Shown: piece by piece, positions 13,551 to 21,670 of the stretch | Numbering within the stretch: position 1 is the first letter of the stretch | Layout of the letters: every line of letters begins with the position of its first letter | NCBI GenBank assembly: GCA_964512985.1 | Contig: CAZELI010000033.1 | Span: forward strand, 1 to 21,945 | Reading direction: 5' to 3' | Length of the DNA: 21,945 nt | Source: CAYPGT01 sp964512985 | GTDB taxonomy: Bacteria; Cyanobacteriota; Vampirovibrionia; LMEP-6097 | Notes under the pieces: model-generated | Told to the model about the DNA's origin: nothing | The model's database searches: none | Seen by the model: only the letters and a program-made list of their open reading frames with translations | Translations under genes and position numbers: made by a program

Positions 13551-14372
13551 TTAATAAGTATCTATCATTGCACCAGCGACTACTAGAACTTGACCGCTCA
13601 TGTAGGAAGATAGATCGGAACCAAGGAAGAGCGCTACATTAGCGATGTCTATTGGTTTACCCATACCTTCAGGTCTATTAAGACCAGTCTGCGAATAAAG
13701 CATTTCTATCATTTGTTTTTGTTGGTCGGGTATCCCAAGCTTACCATCCGCTGAAGGAGCAGATGTCAAGCGGGTTTCAATGAAACCAGGTGCAATAGAA
13801 TTACAACGAATGTTAAATCTCGCCCATTCTTTAGCAATAGTACGGCTCATACCATTGATACCAGCTTTCGCTGCAGCATAGTTAATCTGACCAGCATTCC
13901 CCTTCACTCCCGAAGTAGAACTTACATTAATAATAGAGCGCGTTCTAGGAGCAGGTTTCTCGTCCTTAGCTCTGTCACGCATCGCTGGTACAGAAGCTTG
14001 CACCATATTGAAAGTACCTTTCAGGTTTATATCTATAACAAAGTCCCAATCAGCTTCGGTCATCTTATGAATAACCACATCTCTAGTGATACCTGCAATA
14101 TTTGCAAGTATGTCAATAGAACCCCCGCCCAGATCCATTCCTGCCTTGATAATCTTGTCGCAATCTTCGCGTTTAACGATGTTACCTGCAACTACTACAC
14201 CATCAGAACCCGCTGCTCTAACGAGCTTGAGCGTTTCTTCTGCTGGCGCTGCATCTATATCTGCAATCACGATCTTTGCACCGTGCTGCGCATAAAGCTC
14301 TGCTGTCGCCTGACCGATACCTCTGCCCGCTCCAGTGATAACTGCTACTTTGCCCGCTAATAATTTGCTCAT
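13551..14372 (-). CDS. fabG: SDR-family 3-oxoacyl-ACP reductase-like protein (FabG-like)
   Basis: A 273-residue short-chain dehydrogenase. The NAD(P)-binding motif TGAGRGIG is at 13-20, NIAG at 91-94 and the catalytic set is Ser (NVSSTSG, about 151-153), Y165 and K169 in YAAAK. The C-terminal YMSGQVLVVAGAMI matches FabG-type enzymes, which reduce 3-oxoacyl-ACP in fatty acid elongation. It is about 25 residues longer than E. coli FabG, with additions near 135-146 (RDRAKDEKPAPRTR) and 203-220. Because it is not beside other fab genes, another role such as acetoacetyl-CoA reduction is possible. No clear Shine-Dalgarno precedes the ATG at 14372; TATACT on the minus strand ends 17 nt upstream. Confidence 0.85.
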   Translation of the reverse strand: MSKLLAGKVAVITGAGRGIGQATAELYAQHGAKIVIADIDAAPAEETLKLVRAAGSDGVVVAGNIVKREDCDKIIKAGMDLGGGSIDILANIAGITRDVVIHKMTEADWDFVIDINLKGTFNMVQASVPAMRDRAKDEKPAPRTRSIINVSSTSGVKGNAGQINYAAAKAGINGMSRTIAKEWARFNIRCNSIAPGFIETRLTSAPSADGKLGIPDQQKQMIEMLYSQTGLNRPEGMGKPIDIANVALFLGSDLSSYMSGQVLVVAGAMIDTY

Positions 14373-14428
14373 AACAATACTCTACCCTGAGTATAAAAAA
14401 ACTAACTGTAATACTAATTCCCAAGGTC

Positions 14429-14623
14429 TTAGTTCATACGCTTAAAACTTATATAAGCCTCGTCCATAGACCCAGGCTTAACGTAGATGGCTTGAGACAT
14501 CTCTCGAACAAACTCTTTTTGTATATTTCCAGCTTTCTCTGCAGCTGCACTACGAACACCATCAAAAAAGTAATATGGATATAATATAGTGTTAACTTTT
14601 ATGTCTATTCCCCCCAATAACAA
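14429..14623 (-). CDS. doubtful small hypothetical protein
   Basis: A 64-residue frame opening on TTG, with a GGGGGG run just inside it. The C-terminal part (EKAGNIQKEFVREMSQAIYVKPGSMDEAYISFKRMN) has a plausible protein composition, but no Met codon sits near the start and I see no matching family. A GCAGA/TCTGC hairpin lies just upstream (14632-14646). It may be a real small gene or the end of a decayed one. Apart from this and the fabG upstream region, 14373-14694 holds nothing I can identify. Confidence 0.3.
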   Translation of the reverse strand: MLLGGIDIKVNTILYPYYFFDGVRSAAAEKAGNIQKEFVREMSQAIYVKPGSMDEAYISFKRMN

Positions 14624-14694
14624 ACAAAAACAGCAGAAAAAATCTGCAAACTAGATATTATTTTCCCAGAAATCCTCAAAAGATAACATAATTT

Positions 14695-14800
14695 CGTCAT
14701 CCTGAGGAGGAGCCAAAGGCGACGACGTAAGGATCCACTTTTATTTTCTTAGTAGTGAGTGGATCCTTACGGTCGGGCTTCGCCCTCCCTCAGGATGACG
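14695..14800. repeat. palindromic repeat element, short form
   Basis: Outer arms CGTCATCCTGAGG and CCTCAGGATGACG; inner arms AAGGATCCACT and AGTGGATCCTT around an AT-rich loop. Side hairpins are GCC-aa-GGC on the left and GGGC-TTC-GCCC on the right. It would fold as a four-way junction. It lies 29 bp before the sdhA start, and its arms are nearly identical to those of the element at 21548. Confidence 0.85.
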
Positions 14801-14829
14801 ACTTACTGATATCATAAAAACTGAGCATC

Positions 14830-16572
14830 ATGGCAGCAGAAAAAAACATAGTAATAGTAGGTGGGGGATTAGCAGGACTAGGAGCAGCTCTGAAGGCAGT
14901 ACAAAACGGCTGCACTGTAGATTTAATTTCTTTAGTCCCTGTTAAACGTTCGCATTCAGTTTGTGCCCAAGGTGGAATTAACGCTGCAAAAAATATCAAA
15001 GGTGAAGGTGACGACACTTCTAAACATTTATATGACACCGTCTATGGTGGAGACTTCCTAGCTAACCAAGGTCCTATCAAACGTATGTGCGATGCCGCAC
15101 CAGGAATCATCGACATGTACGATAGATTCGGAGTAATGTTCAATCGTACTCCAGAAGGGCATTTGGACTTCCGTAGATTTGGCGGAACTTTATATCACCG
15201 CACAGCATTTGCTGGTGCCACTACTGGTCAACAGTTACTGTATGCACTTGATGAGCAAGTGCGTCGCTTCGAAGCTGAAGGCAAAGTTACTAAATACGAA
15301 GGCTGGGAAATGCTCTCTAATGTTATCGACTCTGAAGGAGTTTGTCGTGGTATAGTAGCCCAGAACCTACTGACCATGGAGCTTAGAGTGTTTAAAGCTA
15401 ATGCTGTCATACTCGCTACTGGTGGTCCTGGAAATGTTTATGGTAGGTCTACTAACAGTGCTATTAACAATGGTATCGCTGCATCAGCATCTTATAAGCA
15501 AGGTGTGAAATACGCTAATGGTGAGTTTATTCAAGTGCATCCTACTGCAATCCCTGGCAGTGACAAGGATCGCCTTATGTCAGAATCCGCTCGCGGTGAA
15601 GGTGGCAGAATTTGGACTTATAAAGATGGTAAGCCTTGGTACTTCCTTGAAGAAAAATATCCTAAATATGGTAATTTAGTGCCGCGTGATATTGCGACTC
15701 GTGAAATATTTGATGTAGTGGTGAACCAGAAGCTCGGCGTAGAAGGTAGACGCTGTGTGTATTTGGATGTGTCACATATACCAAGTGCAACTTTAGACGC
15801 TAAGCTCGGTGGTATCTTGGAGATCTACGAGAAGTTTAAGGGTACTAATCCACACAAAGTACCAATGGAAATATTCCCTTCTGTGCATTACAGCATGGGT
15901 GGTCTCTGGGTTGATAACGAAAAACAAATGACCAATATTCCAGGCTTGTTTGCTGCAGGAGAATGTGAATATCAATACCATGGTGCTAATAGATTAGGAG
16001 CTAACTCTCTACTCTCTTGTACTTATGGTGGATTCCTTGCTGGAATTTCAGCGTTTGAGTATATTAAAGGACTCAAGAAATGTATTCGTGATGTGAAAGA
16101 AGATGAATTCAAGAAACAACTAAGAGCGGAAGAAGATCTTATTAATAAATTCAGCTCTCAAACTGGCTCAGAGAACGCTCGTCAGATACATATAGAGATG
16201 GGCGATATTATGACTGATAACGTAACAGTTGTTCGTTATAACAAGAAGCTAGAAGAGACTCTAGTAAAACTTAGTGAATATCAAGATAGACTGAAACGTG
16301 TTAAGATCCCTGATTCTAGTAAGTGGTCTAATCAAAGCTTGTTTTACATGCGTGAGATTTATCATATGATTGATATCGCGAAGCTGATTACGAAAGGTGC
16401 CCTTGCACGTGATGAGAGTCGTGGAGCGCATTACAAACCTGATTATCCGGATAGAAACGATGAGTGGCTTAAGACTACTATTGCAGAATATAAGAATGGT
16501 GAACCTGAACTTAGCTACGAAGCTGTAGACACCAGCCTAGTTAACCCAGTGAAGCGTGATTATTCGAAGTAA
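14830..16572 (+). CDS. sdhA: succinate dehydrogenase/fumarate reductase flavoprotein subunit
   Basis: Oxidises succinate or reduces fumarate as the FAD subunit of complex II, on the inner face of the membrane. The FAD-binding motif IVIVGGGLAGLGAAL is at 7-21. H42 in KRSHSVCAQGGINA is the covalent FAD attachment site. Substrate-site motifs are HPTAIPG, SESARGEGGRIW and PRDIATREI, with the second FAD part GLFAAGECEYQYHGANRLGANSLLS near 375-400. The 580-residue length fits the Bacillus/Bacteroides (B-type) form. No sdhB or sdhC gene lies beside it here, which is unusual since these are normally in one operon. No Shine-Dalgarno is visible; TATCAT (14810-14815) may be its -10 box. Confidence 0.94.
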   Translation: MAAEKNIVIVGGGLAGLGAALKAVQNGCTVDLISLVPVKRSHSVCAQGGINAAKNIKGEGDDTSKHLYDTVYGGDFLANQGPIKRMCDAAPGIIDMYDRFGVMFNRTPEGHLDFRRFGGTLYHRTAFAGATTGQQLLYALDEQVRRFEAEGKVTKYEGWEMLSNVIDSEGVCRGIVAQNLLTMELRVFKANAVILATGGPGNVYGRSTNSAINNGIAASASYKQGVKYANGEFIQVHPTAIPGSDKDRLMSESARGEGGRIWTYKDGKPWYFLEEKYPKYGNLVPRDIATREIFDVVVNQKLGVEGRRCVYLDVSHIPSATLDAKLGGILEIYEKFKGTNPHKVPMEIFPSVHYSMGGLWVDNEKQMTNIPGLFAAGECEYQYHGANRLGANSLLSCTYGGFLAGISAFEYIKGLKKCIRDVKEDEFKKQLRAEEDLINKFSSQTGSENARQIHIEMGDIMTDNVTVVRYNKKLEETLVKLSEYQDRLKRVKIPDSSKWSNQSLFYMREIYHMIDIAKLITKGALARDESRGAHYKPDYPDRNDEWLKTTIAEYKNGEPELSYEAVDTSLVNPVKRDYSK

Positions 16573-16603
16573 ACTAGATTTATGATAACATTGCCCTTAG
16601 AAT

Positions 16604-17377
16604 ATGCTTAACAAGAAACTAAACGACAAGAAAAAGTTCAATATTTATACCGCTATAGATATCATGGATGAGAAATGCGTGCGTCTCTTCCAAGGGAAAT
16701 TTGATAATAGTGAAACTTATAACAATAATCCAGATTTTGTTGCTAAACGTTGGAAAAATTTAGGCGCAGAATATTTACATGTAGTTGATTTAGATGGCGC
16801 TAGAACTGGTGTACCTCACAACTTAGCTGTAATCAAAATGATTATCCACGATACACAGCTTCCTGTTCAAGTAGGTGGTGGAATCAGGAATATGAGCAGC
16901 ATAGAAAAGCTACTTGATGTTGGAGCACAAAGAGTTATATTAGGAAGTGTCATTGTTAAAGATCCAGAACTAGTTAAGAAAGCTCTCAAAGAATTTGGTG
17001 GTAAGAAGATAGTACTAGGACTAGATTGCAAGAAAGGATATTTAGCAGTCCAAGGTTGGCAAGAAAGTTCTAACAGAAGAGCTGCTGATATCATCAATGA
17101 GTTTACTGAATATGGATTAGAGCTCATTGAATACACAGATATAGAAAGAGATGGAACCTTAGAAGGTCCTAATACAGAGAGTTTGACTGAACTACTTGAA
17201 GAATGTAAAAACATTAAGGTCATTTGTAGTGGTGGCGTAGGCGAGTTAGATGATGTACTTGCTCTAAAAAACTTACAAAATAAATTTTCAAATATTGATG
17301 GTGTTATCATTGGCAAAGCTTTATACGCAGGTAAAATCAAACCTACTGAATTATATACAGATGAAATCTATAGTTAA
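16604..17377 (+). CDS. hisA: phosphoribosylformimino-5-aminoimidazole carboxamide ribotide isomerase (HisA)
   Basis: Fourth step of histidine synthesis: the isomerisation of ProFAR to PRFAR. It is a beta/alpha barrel of 257 residues. The two catalytic aspartates fit D19 (YTAIDIMDEKCVRLFQG) and D141 (GLDCKKG). Phosphate-binding loops are VQVGGGIRN (88-96) and ICSGGVG, and IERDGTLEGPN (180-190) is typical. The N-terminus carries about ten extra Lys/Asn-rich residues, so the true start could lie slightly downstream, although no ATG is available before the barrel. Its TAA overlaps the ribF ATG by one base (TAATG), indicating coupled translation with a riboflavin gene, an odd pairing. No other his gene is in the window. 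Confidence 0.93.
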   Translation: MLNKKLNDKKKFNIYTAIDIMDEKCVRLFQGKFDNSETYNNNPDFVAKRWKNLGAEYLHVVDLDGARTGVPHNLAVIKMIIHDTQLPVQVGGGIRNMSSIEKLLDVGAQRVILGSVIVKDPELVKKALKEFGGKKIVLGLDCKKGYLAVQGWQESSNRRAADIINEFTEYGLELIEYTDIERDGTLEGPNTESLTELLEECKNIKVICSGGVGELDDVLALKNLQNKFSNIDGVIIGKALYAGKIKPTELYTDEIYS

Positions 17378-18294
17378 TGCAAGTTCTCAATTCCAATTCT
17401 TCTAAACTTCAATCCCCCACAGCTATCGCACTTGGCATGTTTGATGGAGTACATCTCGGGCATAGAGAAGTAATTCAATCTGCTCTAAATTATGCAAATT
17501 CCAGACATATCAAGACTGCCGTTATCACACTAGCTAATCACCCGCGTCAATTAACCCGAGGAGAAGCACCAAAGCTAATCACCAACCTTGATACAAGGCT
17601 AGCAATCTTTGAAGAATTAGGAATCGATTATGCTCTTATATTAGAGTTCAATGAAGAATTGATGAACACTGCTGCTCAAGACTATTTAGAAAAATACCTG
17701 GTAAATATTCTCAATGTAGAATTTATCAGCACTGGTTATGATCATCATTTTGGGAAGAATCGCTCAGGAACCCCTCTAATGCTGCAATCATGGGCACTAG
17801 AGCATAAAGTTCAACTAAAAATTATTGAAGCTCATAAACTTAACAATGAAGTAGTAAGCAGTTCAATAATCAGAGAACTAATTACTCAAGGCAAGATCGA
17901 TCAGGCTAATAAGTTACTTGGTTATCAGTTTATGATTATCTCAAAAGTTATAGAAGGTGATAAACGCGGAGTTACACTGGGCTTCCCGACTGCTAACCTC
18001 AAACTTCCTGAAGATATGGTTATACCAGCCAAGGGTGTTTATTGTGGTCAAGCGATAGTACAGAAACAAGAATATGCTTGCATTATGAATATCGGTACCA
18101 GACCTAGCTTCACTGACAGTAATGAAGTTATCATAGAAGCACATATACTCAAATTTCATAAAGATATTTATGGTGAAACTATTACTCTTAAGCTTGATAG
18201 AAAACTAAGAGACGAAATTAAATTTGATTCAGCCACAAGCTTAGTAGAACAAATCAAGAAAGATATGGAGCAATGCAACTACTCACCTCATTAA
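17377..18294 (+). CDS. ribF: bifunctional riboflavin kinase/FAD synthetase
   Basis: Makes FMN from riboflavin and then FAD from FMN. The N-terminal nucleotidyltransferase domain shows LGMFDGVHLGHREVI (19-33) and SSSIIRELI (161-169). The C-terminal kinase domain shows GVTLGFPTANL (198-208), with the Mg-ATP-binding PTAN, then KGVYCGQAIV and NIGTRPSF. At 305 residues the length is normal. It overlaps hisA by one base. The flavoprotein SdhA is encoded just upstream on the same strand, so FAD supply and an FAD user may be expressed together. A GC-rich hairpin cluster follows and may end transcription. Confidence 0.95.
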   Translation: MQVLNSNSSKLQSPTAIALGMFDGVHLGHREVIQSALNYANSRHIKTAVITLANHPRQLTRGEAPKLITNLDTRLAIFEELGIDYALILEFNEELMNTAAQDYLEKYLVNILNVEFISTGYDHHFGKNRSGTPLMLQSWALEHKVQLKIIEAHKLNNEVVSSSIIRELITQGKIDQANKLLGYQFMIISKVIEGDKRGVTLGFPTANLKLPEDMVIPAKGVYCGQAIVQKQEYACIMNIGTRPSFTDSNEVIIEAHILKFHKDIYGETITLKLDRKLRDEIKFDSATSLVEQIKKDMEQCNYSPH

Positions 18295-18320
18295 ATTAAA
18301 TCTAAATCTCATGTTGTGTG

Positions 18321-18372
18321 GTTCCGCGCCTTCGGCGCGGTTCGTCCTGCGGACGGCTAAATAATTTAACCG
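18321..18372. repeat. GC-rich hairpin cluster after ribF
   Basis: Three adjacent hairpins: CCGCGCC/GGCGCGG (18324-18340, loop TTC), GTCC/GGAC (18344-18354, loop TGC) and CGGcTAAAT/ATTTAaCCG (18354-18372). The first two stand out as GC-rich in an AT-rich region. No T-run follows, so this is not a standard terminator; it may be another small repeat type. The rest of the gap up to 18428 shows nothing further. Confidence 0.55.
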
Positions 18373-18428
18373 TTCCTTAATTTATTTTGGCTCTAATAAC
18401 ATCAGGCTATTAAAGCTTAGATAACCTT

Positions 18429-19367
18429 ATGAACTTTATGTATTCGGAAAAAGAACAAATAAGTTTCAAGCACAATAATATTGTCATTGTAGACACAGGT
18501 GATTCACAGGCACATACTAAAAGCATCCCAAGCAAACCGAGTCAAACAGAGAGATCTAGTTCTCCAGAGGTATCTTTCTCACGAGATAAAGAAGCTACTA
18601 TTGCACGAGATTTTGTACAACTCAAGCTTAGAAAAGAATCTAAATTACCTATAACCTTAAAGGATATTAAAGAAGAAACTCAAATACAAAAAATCCTTAC
18701 TTTCTTTAAAAACAATCCTTTAATTGGATTGAATAATTTCAGACAAGCAGAATCAATTCTCTATGACTATCTTAATGACCCAATTATAGTCAGTGATAAA
18801 CTTACCAAACTTCAAGAAGCCTTCGATAAAGAAACCTACAATACTGATAAATTTGGTAAGGTGATAATGACCTGGGCTCTTAAGAATCGTGGCATAAGAA
18901 TGAAAATTCTCAGATCTAAGCTTAAAGATTGCAGCCAATCTATTGCGGTAAATTTCAAAGTCAAGATTGATCCAGCTTTAGTAGTTTACACAGACTGGGA
19001 TTGGAAGAATAAGAAGACTGAACTTATTAGATCCAAATCTAATTACAAGCATAATCAACATAGAGATATGAATTCCATTAACTTTGATGCTACTGTCTGG
19101 CAAGCATTTAACCCTAGTGGCATATTACAGAAAAATTATATGAAAAGCTTAGACTGTATTGAAAGAAACTATTTGGACTTATCTAAGTTTGTTCATGAAG
19201 TAAACAAGAAATGTTTAATGAACTTACTCTCAGATAATTTAATGAATAATATAGCGATTAAAACTGATAATCAAGAAACTACGTTTTTAAACTTTACAAC
19301 TAACACTGGACAAAGAATAGAAGCCAAGGTTACTAGCTTCGCTTCCAGCTTATTGGTTCATAGATAG
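18429..19367 (+). CDS. hypothetical protein preceding mlaE
   Basis: A 312-residue protein. The first 60 residues are rich in Ser, Thr, Lys and Glu and look disordered (IPSKPSQTERSSSPEVSFS). The rest is lysine-rich with helical stretches (IKEETQIQKILTFF, AESILYDYL) and aromatic patches (VVYTDWDWKNKK). There is no signal peptide or membrane segment, so it is probably cytoplasmic. The ATG at 18429 has TAGATA 5 nt upstream and no Shine-Dalgarno; M4 at 18438 is an alternative start. It ends 14 nt before mlaE, and a -10 box for mlaE lies in that gap, so the two need not share a transcript. No family is recognised. Confidence 0.6.
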   Translation: MNFMYSEKEQISFKHNNIVIVDTGDSQAHTKSIPSKPSQTERSSSPEVSFSRDKEATIARDFVQLKLRKESKLPITLKDIKEETQIQKILTFFKNNPLIGLNNFRQAESILYDYLNDPIIVSDKLTKLQEAFDKETYNTDKFGKVIMTWALKNRGIRMKILRSKLKDCSQSIAVNFKVKIDPALVVYTDWDWKNKKTELIRSKSNYKHNQHRDMNSINFDATVWQAFNPSGILQKNYMKSLDCIERNYLDLSKFVHEVNKKCLMNLLSDNLMNNIAIKTDNQETTFLNFTTNTGQRIEAKVTSFASSLLVHR

Positions 19368-19369
19368 AC

Positions 19370-19375
19370 TATAAT
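19370..19375 (+). promoter_or_regulatory. -10 box of mlaE
   Basis: A perfect TATAAT ends 6 nt before the GTG at 19382. With initiation about 7 nt downstream, transcription would begin on the start codon itself. No -35 match is seen. Confidence 0.5.
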
Positions 19376-19381
19376 ATTAGG

Positions 19382-20146
19382 GTGGATCTCGCCAAAGCAC
19401 AAAAGCTTTCAAACCAAAGCCTTAGCCTTATAGGACAGGCGGCTAAGAATTTTTCTAGGATATCTTACTTAATCGCTTGGGGGAGATTTAGCGTAGCAGA
19501 TTTTTTTAAATACTCTGTTGCACTTTGTTATGGTGTAATGGCATCTGTATTTATTATTGCAATTGCTTTAGGAGTGGTTATTGGTGTACAGCTGGGACCA
19601 CAGTTTGTATCTAAGGGGCTTGGCAGCGATCTAGGAATACTATCGGCATTAATGATGACCAGAGAATTAGTACCTGTAGTAGGTTCGCTAATGATTGCAA
19701 CTCAATATGGTACTGGCTTAGCAGCAGAGTTAGCCAATATGAAGATCACCGAACAGATTGATGCTTTGCAAGTTTTTAAGGTTGATCCAATTAAATATTT
19801 AGTAGTTCCAAGATTCTTAGCTGCGGTAATTTTTACTCCTGTAATAATTTGGATCGCAAGTCTTATCGCCATAACGAGTAGTTATATAACAGTCTGGCTG
19901 ACTGAAGGATTAAGACTTAAAGGCTTTCTTAGAAGTATTTGGACCTATTATAGACTCAGTGACATTTCTCTATGCCTCATTAAATCAGCTGTCTTTGGTG
20001 GCATGATAGTACTTATTGCTATTACTTTAGGGCTTGAAGTAAAAGGTGGCGCCGAAGAAGTAGGTAAAGCTACGACCATGACTGTAATACTGAGCTTCAT
20101 TATGATCGTTATGGTAGATTACCTTATTACCACAATGTTTTTATAA
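19382..20146 (+). CDS. mlaE: MlaE-family ABC transporter permease
   Basis: Permease subunit of an Mla/TGD-type lipid transporter in the inner membrane, moving phospholipids between inner and outer membranes. It is a 254-residue protein with about five membrane segments (around 50-70, 85-108, 140-172, 198-218 and 233-253). Signature stretches are TRELVPVVGSLMIATQYGTG (93-112) continuing into LAAELANMKITEQIDAL, and KGGAEEVGKATT near the C-terminus. The start is GTG with a -10 box 6 nt upstream. The ATPase (MlaF) and MCE protein (MlaD) genes are not beside it, so the transporter is split in this genome, as is common in cyanobacteria. Its stop overlaps the 3' end of the convergent GNAT gene. Confidence 0.92.
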   Translation: MDLAKAQKLSNQSLSLIGQAAKNFSRISYLIAWGRFSVADFFKYSVALCYGVMASVFIIAIALGVVIGVQLGPQFVSKGLGSDLGILSALMMTRELVPVVGSLMIATQYGTGLAAELANMKITEQIDALQVFKVDPIKYLVVPRFLAAVIFTPVIIWIASLIAITSSYITVWLTEGLRLKGFLRSIWTYYRLSDISLCLIKSAVFGGMIVLIAITLGLEVKGGAEEVGKATTMTVILSFIMIVMVDYLITTMFL

Positions 20147-20815
20147 CAACACTGTAGTGATTGGCATACCTAATAATTTGTATTTGATTAGAAGCGTAAG
20201 ACCCCCAGCTGAAAACTCACATAAGTCCTGAAAACCGTTCTTAACTTGTAAGGCTGCAGATGCTTGGTTTGCTTTTTCATGAGCAACGAGTAGGATATTC
20301 TTTCCAGGATTTTGTTTCAGTATATTCTCATCTAATCTTGCTTTCATTTGTGTTGCAATACCTTGACCACGATAAGCTGGATCTACACAGATTTCAGTAG
20401 AGAACCAAATTTTAGAATTATTAGCTAAATCCTTGAGCATGTTTTTCTTCTTATCATCTTTACAAAGATTTACTATCTTATTGAACATAAACTGAGGAAG
20501 CTTTATCGGTGCTTTATGATAAGCGATAACTTTATTTTTAGCATCTATCGCAAAAGTAATCATTTTAGTTTTAAGAAAATTATATTGGTGGTAAAGCCAT
20601 GACATTAGTGGCATGATTCTTAGAGTTCCCGATACTTTGTTTTCATCAGAAAGTTTCTTATGAAAACTAATTGCATTGTCTCTAAATAAGTTATAAGATT
20701 CTATCCTTGCTTGATTCCAAGTTATAGGTAATTCTTTAAGTGAACCAATACGAATAGATTTATTAGGTGCTGGCCGTGTGGGAATTATAGGAGAAATAGC
20801 AATAGGACTTGCCAT
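20141..20815 (-). CDS. GNAT-family N-acetyltransferase
   Basis: Transfers an acyl group from acyl-CoA to an amine. It is about 224 residues from the ATG at 20815. The acetyl-CoA-binding motif A is ICVDPAYRGQGIATQMKARL (about 142-161), with RGQGIA as the pyrophosphate loop. The C-terminal ANQASAALQVKNGFQDL is also typical of the fold. The N-terminal 130 residues are diverged. The frame stays open to a TTG at 20860, but that would overlap the start of rsmG; TATATA ends 6 nt before the ATG, which supports the shorter form. The substrate cannot be predicted. It is divergent from rsmG and converges on mlaE. Confidence 0.82.
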   Translation of the reverse strand: MASPIAISPIIPTRPAPNKSIRIGSLKELPITWNQARIESYNLFRDNAISFHKKLSDENKVSGTLRIMPLMSWLYHQYNFLKTKMITFAIDAKNKVIAYHKAPIKLPQFMFNKIVNLCKDDKKKNMLKDLANNSKIWFSTEICVDPAYRGQGIATQMKARLDENILKQNPGKNILLVAHEKANQASAALQVKNGFQDLCEFSAGGLTLLIKYKLLGMPITTVLL

Positions 20816-20854
20816 AATACGTATATATAGATTATAGTATACTTTGGTAATAAA
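20816..20854. promoter_or_regulatory. divergent promoters of the GNAT gene and rsmG
   Basis: A 39-bp AT-rich spacer. On the plus strand TATACT (20838-20843) ends 11 nt before the rsmG TTG. On the minus strand TATATA ends 6 nt before the GNAT ATG, with a TATAAT further up. The promoters must overlap, so the two genes may compete for polymerase. Confidence 0.45.
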
Positions 20855-21517
20855 TTGCAAGTCAAATCATCATTAATAGAAAAAAATAGCGAGGCATTTG
20901 AGATTCTTTATAAACTCTACTCTGAATTTAACGCTCATACTAATATTTCTAGCATCACAGATAAAGAAGAAGTTTATAAGAAACATTTTGAAGATTCATT
21001 GATTGTAGTTCCTTACTTAAATACTACTGATCATAAACTTATAGACATCGGTACTGGTGGCGGTTTCCCAGCTCTCCCGCTTGCCATAGTTTTTCCTGAA
21101 TTACGCATTACTGCCATAGACAGTGTCGGTAAAAAAATTAAATTCCTTGAGCTAGTCAAACAAGAATTAGATTTAAAGAACTTAGAAGCCCTAGCTTGTC
21201 GCGCTGAAGAACTTGCACAAGATGAGGCATACAGAGAACAATATGACTTAGCTTTATCAAGAGCAGTCGCAGAGCTGCGCGTATTACTAGAATATTCCAT
21301 ACCTTTCGTTAAAGTTAAAGGCAAATTTATTGCCTTTAAAAAACAAAGTATCAAAGACGAAATCAATGCTGCCAGTAATGCCATACATAGATTAGGTTGT
21401 AAATTAACCGACCAAGTGGAATACAGTGACAAACAGTTATTGGTGTTTGAAAAACTTAAGAAAAATCCTAATGAATATCCGAGAAGTAACCAACAGATAA
21501 AGAAGAGTCCGTTGTAA
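20855..21517 (+). CDS. rsmG: 16S rRNA (guanine-N7) methyltransferase RsmG
   Basis: Methylates G527 of 16S rRNA at N7 using S-adenosylmethionine; loss gives low-level streptomycin resistance in several bacteria. It is 220 residues long. The SAM-binding motif is LIDIGTGGGFPALPLAIVFP (62-81). Family motifs FNAHTNISSI (25-34), HFEDSL (44-49), SRAVAELRVLLEY and the C-terminal YPR...IKKSPL are all present. The start is TTG at 20855; no in-frame ATG exists before the conserved region. No Shine-Dalgarno is visible, and the leader would be only a few bases. A palindromic repeat lies downstream. Confidence 0.94.
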   Translation: MQVKSSLIEKNSEAFEILYKLYSEFNAHTNISSITDKEEVYKKHFEDSLIVVPYLNTTDHKLIDIGTGGGFPALPLAIVFPELRITAIDSVGKKIKFLELVKQELDLKNLEALACRAEELAQDEAYREQYDLALSRAVAELRVLLEYSIPFVKVKGKFIAFKKQSIKDEINAASNAIHRLGCKLTDQVEYSDKQLLVFEKLKKNPNEYPRSNQQIKKSPL

Positions 21518-21547
21518 ACTTCTCAATATCCAGACTGAGAACAGAGT

Positions 21548-21649
21548 CGTCATCCTGAGGAGGAGCCGAAGGCGACGACGTAAGGATCCACTATTTAAGG
21601 TAATTTAGTGGATCCTTACGGTCGGGCTTCGCCCTCCCTCAGGATGACG
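21548..21649. repeat. palindromic repeat element, short form
   Basis: Same layout as the element at 14695: outer arms CGTCATCCTGAGG/CCTCAGGATGACG, inner arms AAGGATCCACT/AGTGGATCCTT, left side hairpin GCC-gaa-GGC and right side hairpin GGGC-TTC-GCCC. The arms differ from that copy by one base (A to G), while the central loops are unrelated. It lies between rsmG and the TusA-family gene. Confidence 0.85.
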
Positions 21650-21670
21650 ATTTATACTCTAAGTTTGCAC

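Noticed and set aside
13998..14360. 120-residue frame antisense to the fabG-like gene
   Set aside because: It is covered by a clear SDR gene and has the Cys/Asn/Ile-rich composition of a shadow frame.
16867..17340. 157-residue frame antisense to hisA
   Set aside because: It lies entirely inside the well-supported hisA gene and is rich in Ser, Leu and Pro, as expected from antisense reading.
20816..20860. TTG-initiated extension of the GNAT protein
   Set aside because: It would overlap the rsmG start and place its own promoter inside the coding region; the ATG at 20815 with a -10 box 6 nt upstream fits better.
21031..21432. 133-residue frame antisense to rsmG
   Set aside because: It is fully inside rsmG on the other strand, Ser/Leu-rich and without any recognisable motif.
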